A stretch of DNA of 7,162 nucleotides, taken from NCBI GenBank assembly GCA_002428805.1, contig DIXX01000034.1, forward strand, positions 21,366-28,527. The letters run 5' to 3'. This document shows positions 4,953-7,162 of this stretch, one piece after another (the stretch's first letter is position 1; each line of letters begins with the position of its first letter). Below the pieces are notes generated by a model that was not told where the DNA came from, made no database searches, and saw only the letters and a program-made list of their open reading frames with translations. This DNA is from Cetobacterium sp. UBA6069 (lineage in GTDB: Bacteria; Fusobacteriota; Fusobacteriia; Fusobacteriales; Fusobacteriaceae). A program made the position numbers and the translations under genes.

Positions 4953-5882
4953 ATGGAGAATCTTTTAAAAAGAAAATTAAATTTAGGAATTGCAGCTTGT
5001 CAATTTGGAGCAAAATTTAGATATAACGGAAAAGGAATTGATTTAACTCAATGTCTTGGTAGAGACCGTGGACAATTTATTTGGACACCTGTTTGTCCAG
5101 AAGTTATGAGTGGAATGGGTGTTCCTAGATTAACTATTAAGCTTTCTGGTGGTAATGGATTTGATTTCTGGGAAGGTAACGCCAATGTTAAAGATAAAGA
5201 GGGAAAAATTAAAAATGATATGATAAAACAAGGGGCTTTAGCTTGTCTTGAGACTCTTGAAAGAGCAAAAATAGATGCATATATCTACATGGAAGGAAGT
5301 CCATCTTGTGGTGTAAAAAGAACTACTCTAAAAAACCAACGTCTTGGAAATCCACCCGGAGTTTTTGGAGCTCTTCTTCTTCAAAGAGATGTTTTCTTAA
5401 TCAGCTCTATTGATTTACAAAGCCCAATTAGATGGTGGGATTGGAAAAGAAGACTAGTCGCTTTCGTTTGGATAAAAGAGCAAGAAGTTAATTCAAAAGA
5501 GATTTTAAAAGATATTTGGGATAAAATTAAATACGTCCTTTATGAGCTACATGAAGAGGAGGGTACTGCTATTAGAGATGAGATTAGAGAGATTCTCAAA
5601 TCAGATGTCGAACCATCAGCTGAAACATACGATAAAATTAAATTAGAGATGTTAACTCTTTTAAGAAAACCAGCAGAGCTCGAAAATATCAAAAAACATC
5701 TATGGGATAACTATGTTGATTTAAAGAAAAAAGAGGGAATTGAAGTGGAAGAGGTTTTAGAACCAGAAGCATTAAGAAATATGACTCATATCGCTCAAGA
5801 ATTACTAGGTATAGAGATTGAAGCTCGTAAGAAAAATTGTCTATTTAGAAGTTCACCTATAAACTATAAGCCAGACAGATAG
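4953..5882 (+). CDS. DUF523-domain protein with an unrecognised helical C-terminal half
   Basis: Residues about 10-150 match the DUF523 family, which includes the iron-sulfur thiouracil desulfidase TudS. Landmarks are AACQFG (14-19, usually SACLLG), FRYNGKG (22-28), VCPEVMSGMGVPR (47-59) and GSPSCG (115-120). The three conserved cysteines C16, C48 and C119 are in place to bind a [4Fe-4S] cluster, so sulfur removal from a thiolated base or related chemistry is plausible but not shown. Residues about 155-309 are charged and mostly helical. I do not recognise them, and they do not resemble the DUF1722 domain that often follows DUF523. Single-domain DUF523 proteins are about 150 residues, so this is roughly twice that length. 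GGAGG at 4940-4944 lies 8 nt before the ATG. No signal peptide is present. Function is uncertain. Confidence 0.82.
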   Translation: MENLLKRKLNLGIAACQFGAKFRYNGKGIDLTQCLGRDRGQFIWTPVCPEVMSGMGVPRLTIKLSGGNGFDFWEGNANVKDKEGKIKNDMIKQGALACLETLERAKIDAYIYMEGSPSCGVKRTTLKNQRLGNPPGVFGALLLQRDVFLISSIDLQSPIRWWDWKRRLVAFVWIKEQEVNSKEILKDIWDKIKYVLYELHEEEGTAIRDEIREILKSDVEPSAETYDKIKLEMLTLLRKPAELENIKKHLWDNYVDLKKKEGIEVEEVLEPEALRNMTHIAQELLGIEIEARKKNCLFRSSPINYKPDR

Positions 5883-5890
5883 AAAAAACT

Positions 5891-5919
5891 TTGACATTTA
5901 ATCCTTTTATATTTAAAAT
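5891..5919 (+). promoter_or_regulatory. Promoter of the threonine-aldolase-family gene
   Basis: A perfect TTGACA (5891-5896) and TAAAAT (5914-5919) are spaced by 17 bp. The predicted start near 5926 gives a leader of about 27 nt. The box begins 9 bp after the DUF523 stop codon and no terminator intervenes, so some readthrough is likely. Confidence 0.83.
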
Positions 5920-5952
5920 AGATTCAGTAAATAAATTTATAAGGAGGGTTTT

Positions 5953-6981
5953 ATGTATAGTTTCAAAAATGATTATAGCGAAGGGGTTCATCCAAATATA
6001 CTAAAAGCTCTAGTTGAGACAAATTTAATTCAACAACCAGGTTATGGTGAGGATGAGTATACTTTAAATGCTATAGATATTCTTAAAAGTAAAATTAAAA
6101 GAGAAGATATTGATATTCATCTTTTAGTTGGTGGAACTCAAACAAATCTAATCGCTATATCTGCTTTTTTAAGACCTTACGAAGCTGTTATCTCTGCTGC
6201 TACTGGGCATATATTTGTAAATGAAACAGGAGCTATCGAAGCTACTGGGCATAAAGTCATTCCAGTCGAAGTAAATGATGGTAAGTTAAGGGTCGAAAAT
6301 GTTAAAAATGTTGTTGATTCTCACTCTGGTGTACACATGGTTAAACCAAAGCTAGTTTACATTTCAAATCCAACAGAGATTGGAACTATTTATAAAAAGA
6401 GTGAGATAGAGGAATTAAGTAGATACTGCAAAGAAAATGATCTTCTTTTCTATATGGACGGAGCTCGTTTAGCTTCTGCTCTTACTTCTGAAGAAAATGA
6501 TTTAACTTTAGCTGACTATGGGCAATTGTTAGATTCATTCTATATTGGAGCCACTAAACATGGTGCTCTTTTCGGTGAAGCTTTAGTTTTATGTAATGAT
6601 TCTTTAAAAAAAGAGTTTGGATTCAACATAAAACAAAAAGGTGGATTGCTTGCTAAAGGTAGAGCATTGGGAATTCAATTTTATGAGCTATTTAAAAATG
6701 ATTTGTATTTAGAGATTGGAAAGCACGAAAATAAAATGGCTAAAATTTTAAATGATGGTATTAAAGATGCTGAATTCGATCTGTTTATAGATTCTTCATC
6801 AAATCAAGTTTTTCCAATTTTCTCAAATGAAATTATAGAAGAACTTGAAAAAAGTTACTCTTTCTATAGATGGACAAAAATTGATGAAAATAACTCAGCT
6901 ATTAGATTAGTTACTTCTTGGGCTACTCTAGAGACTGAAGTTTTAAAATTTATTGAAACTTTAAAAAATCTAAAAAAATAA
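5953..6981 (+). CDS. Threonine-aldolase-family PLP enzyme (probable low-specificity L-threonine aldolase)
   Basis: This 342-residue fold-type I PLP enzyme of the beta-eliminating lyase/threonine aldolase family probably splits L-threonine or allo-threonine into glycine and acetaldehyde in the cytoplasm. Visible features are NDYSEGVHP (6-14), the cofactor phosphate loop GGTQTN (60-65), the PLP-stacking His in TGHIFVNETGA (H86), DGAR with D169 and R172, the PLP-binding lysine K202 in GATKHG, and R318 in AIRLVTSW, which should hold the substrate carboxylate. All expected active-site residues are present. The sequence is of the divergent subgroup, so other beta-hydroxy or beta-eliminated amino acids are possible substrates. 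AAGGAGGG at 5941-5948 lies close before the ATG. The gene has its own promoter and a strong terminator. With glyA nearby it would add a second, folate-independent route to glycine. Confidence 0.9.
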   Translation: MYSFKNDYSEGVHPNILKALVETNLIQQPGYGEDEYTLNAIDILKSKIKREDIDIHLLVGGTQTNLIAISAFLRPYEAVISAATGHIFVNETGAIEATGHKVIPVEVNDGKLRVENVKNVVDSHSGVHMVKPKLVYISNPTEIGTIYKKSEIEELSRYCKENDLLFYMDGARLASALTSEENDLTLADYGQLLDSFYIGATKHGALFGEALVLCNDSLKKEFGFNIKQKGGLLAKGRALGIQFYELFKNDLYLEIGKHENKMAKILNDGIKDAEFDLFIDSSSNQVFPIFSNEIIEELEKSYSFYRWTKIDENNSAIRLVTSWATLETEVLKFIETLKNLKK

Positions 6982-6991
6982 AAAAATATAG

Positions 6992-7027
6992 AAAAAGGAG
7001 GCCGTGTCTACTCAGCCTCCTTTTTTT
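6992..7027 (+). terminator. Rho-independent terminator after the threonine-aldolase gene, possibly bidirectional
   Basis: AAAAAGGAGGC (6992-7002) pairs with GCCTCCTTTTT (7015-7025) around a 12-nt loop, and the T run continues to 7027. Because A-tract and T-tract flank the GC stem symmetrically, it could also stop transcription arriving from the right on the minus strand. Confidence 0.88.
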
Positions 7028-7162
7028 ATCTATTCCACATCATCAAAAAAAGTTCATCTCATTATATTTATAATAAACTCTACACTTATATACCTAAATT
7101 TTCCTCATTAATAGCCTTTGTAGTAGAAATTTTATACAATCTAAATATACAGTTTTTAGTTT
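7028..7162. other. Right-edge stretch with no recognised gene
   Basis: These 135 AT-rich bases hold no recognisable gene, RNA or repeat. On the minus strand one frame is open from the edge to a TAA at 7086-7088 (24 codons, ending NEENLGI). It could be the tail of a convergent gene, which would suit the symmetrical terminator at 6992-7027. In such AT-rich DNA an open frame of this length can also occur by chance. Confidence 0.25.

Overview
The window looks like chromosomal DNA from an AT-rich anaerobe, most likely a member of the Fusobacteriota (Fusobacterium/Cetobacterium type). The reasons are very low GC, AGA-rich and A/T-ending codon use, strong AGGAGG ribosome binding sites, TTGACA/TATAAT promoters and a lipoprotein signal peptide. 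A low-GC Firmicute cannot be excluded by reading alone. No phage, transposon, CRISPR, tRNA or rRNA signature was seen.

The left half is on the minus strand. Reading leftward, a guanine-class purine riboswitch with its own promoter and terminator leads a lipoprotein amidohydrolase of the MTA/SAH-deaminase-like type (1449-2843). Next comes a secreted GH108-type muramidase (746-1360) with an extended -10 promoter and a hairpin in its leader. Last is a TPP riboswitch with a terminator that controls thiD (536 to beyond the left edge, C-terminus missing). The thiD promoter lies inside the last codons of the muramidase gene.

The right half is on the plus strand and diverges from the amidohydrolase. 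It holds glyA (serine hydroxymethyltransferase, 3127-4371), yjdM/phnA (zinc-ribbon protein, 4458-4796, ending in a terminator that overlaps its stop codon), a DUF523-domain protein with an unrecognised helical C-terminal half (4953-5882), and a threonine-aldolase-family PLP enzyme (5953-6981) followed by a hairpin terminator. Most of these genes appear to have their own promoters, so this is a string of short units rather than one operon. The last 135 bases hold no recognised gene.

The shared themes are cofactor, one-carbon and purine metabolism: TPP-controlled thiamine salvage, a guanine-sensing leader on a deaminase-like enzyme, and two PLP enzymes that can produce glycine. The most unusual combination is a guanine riboswitch in front of an amidohydrolase that carries a lipoprotein export signal. 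This suggests purine-regulated scavenging at the cell surface. I see no clear evidence for an entirely new multigene system.
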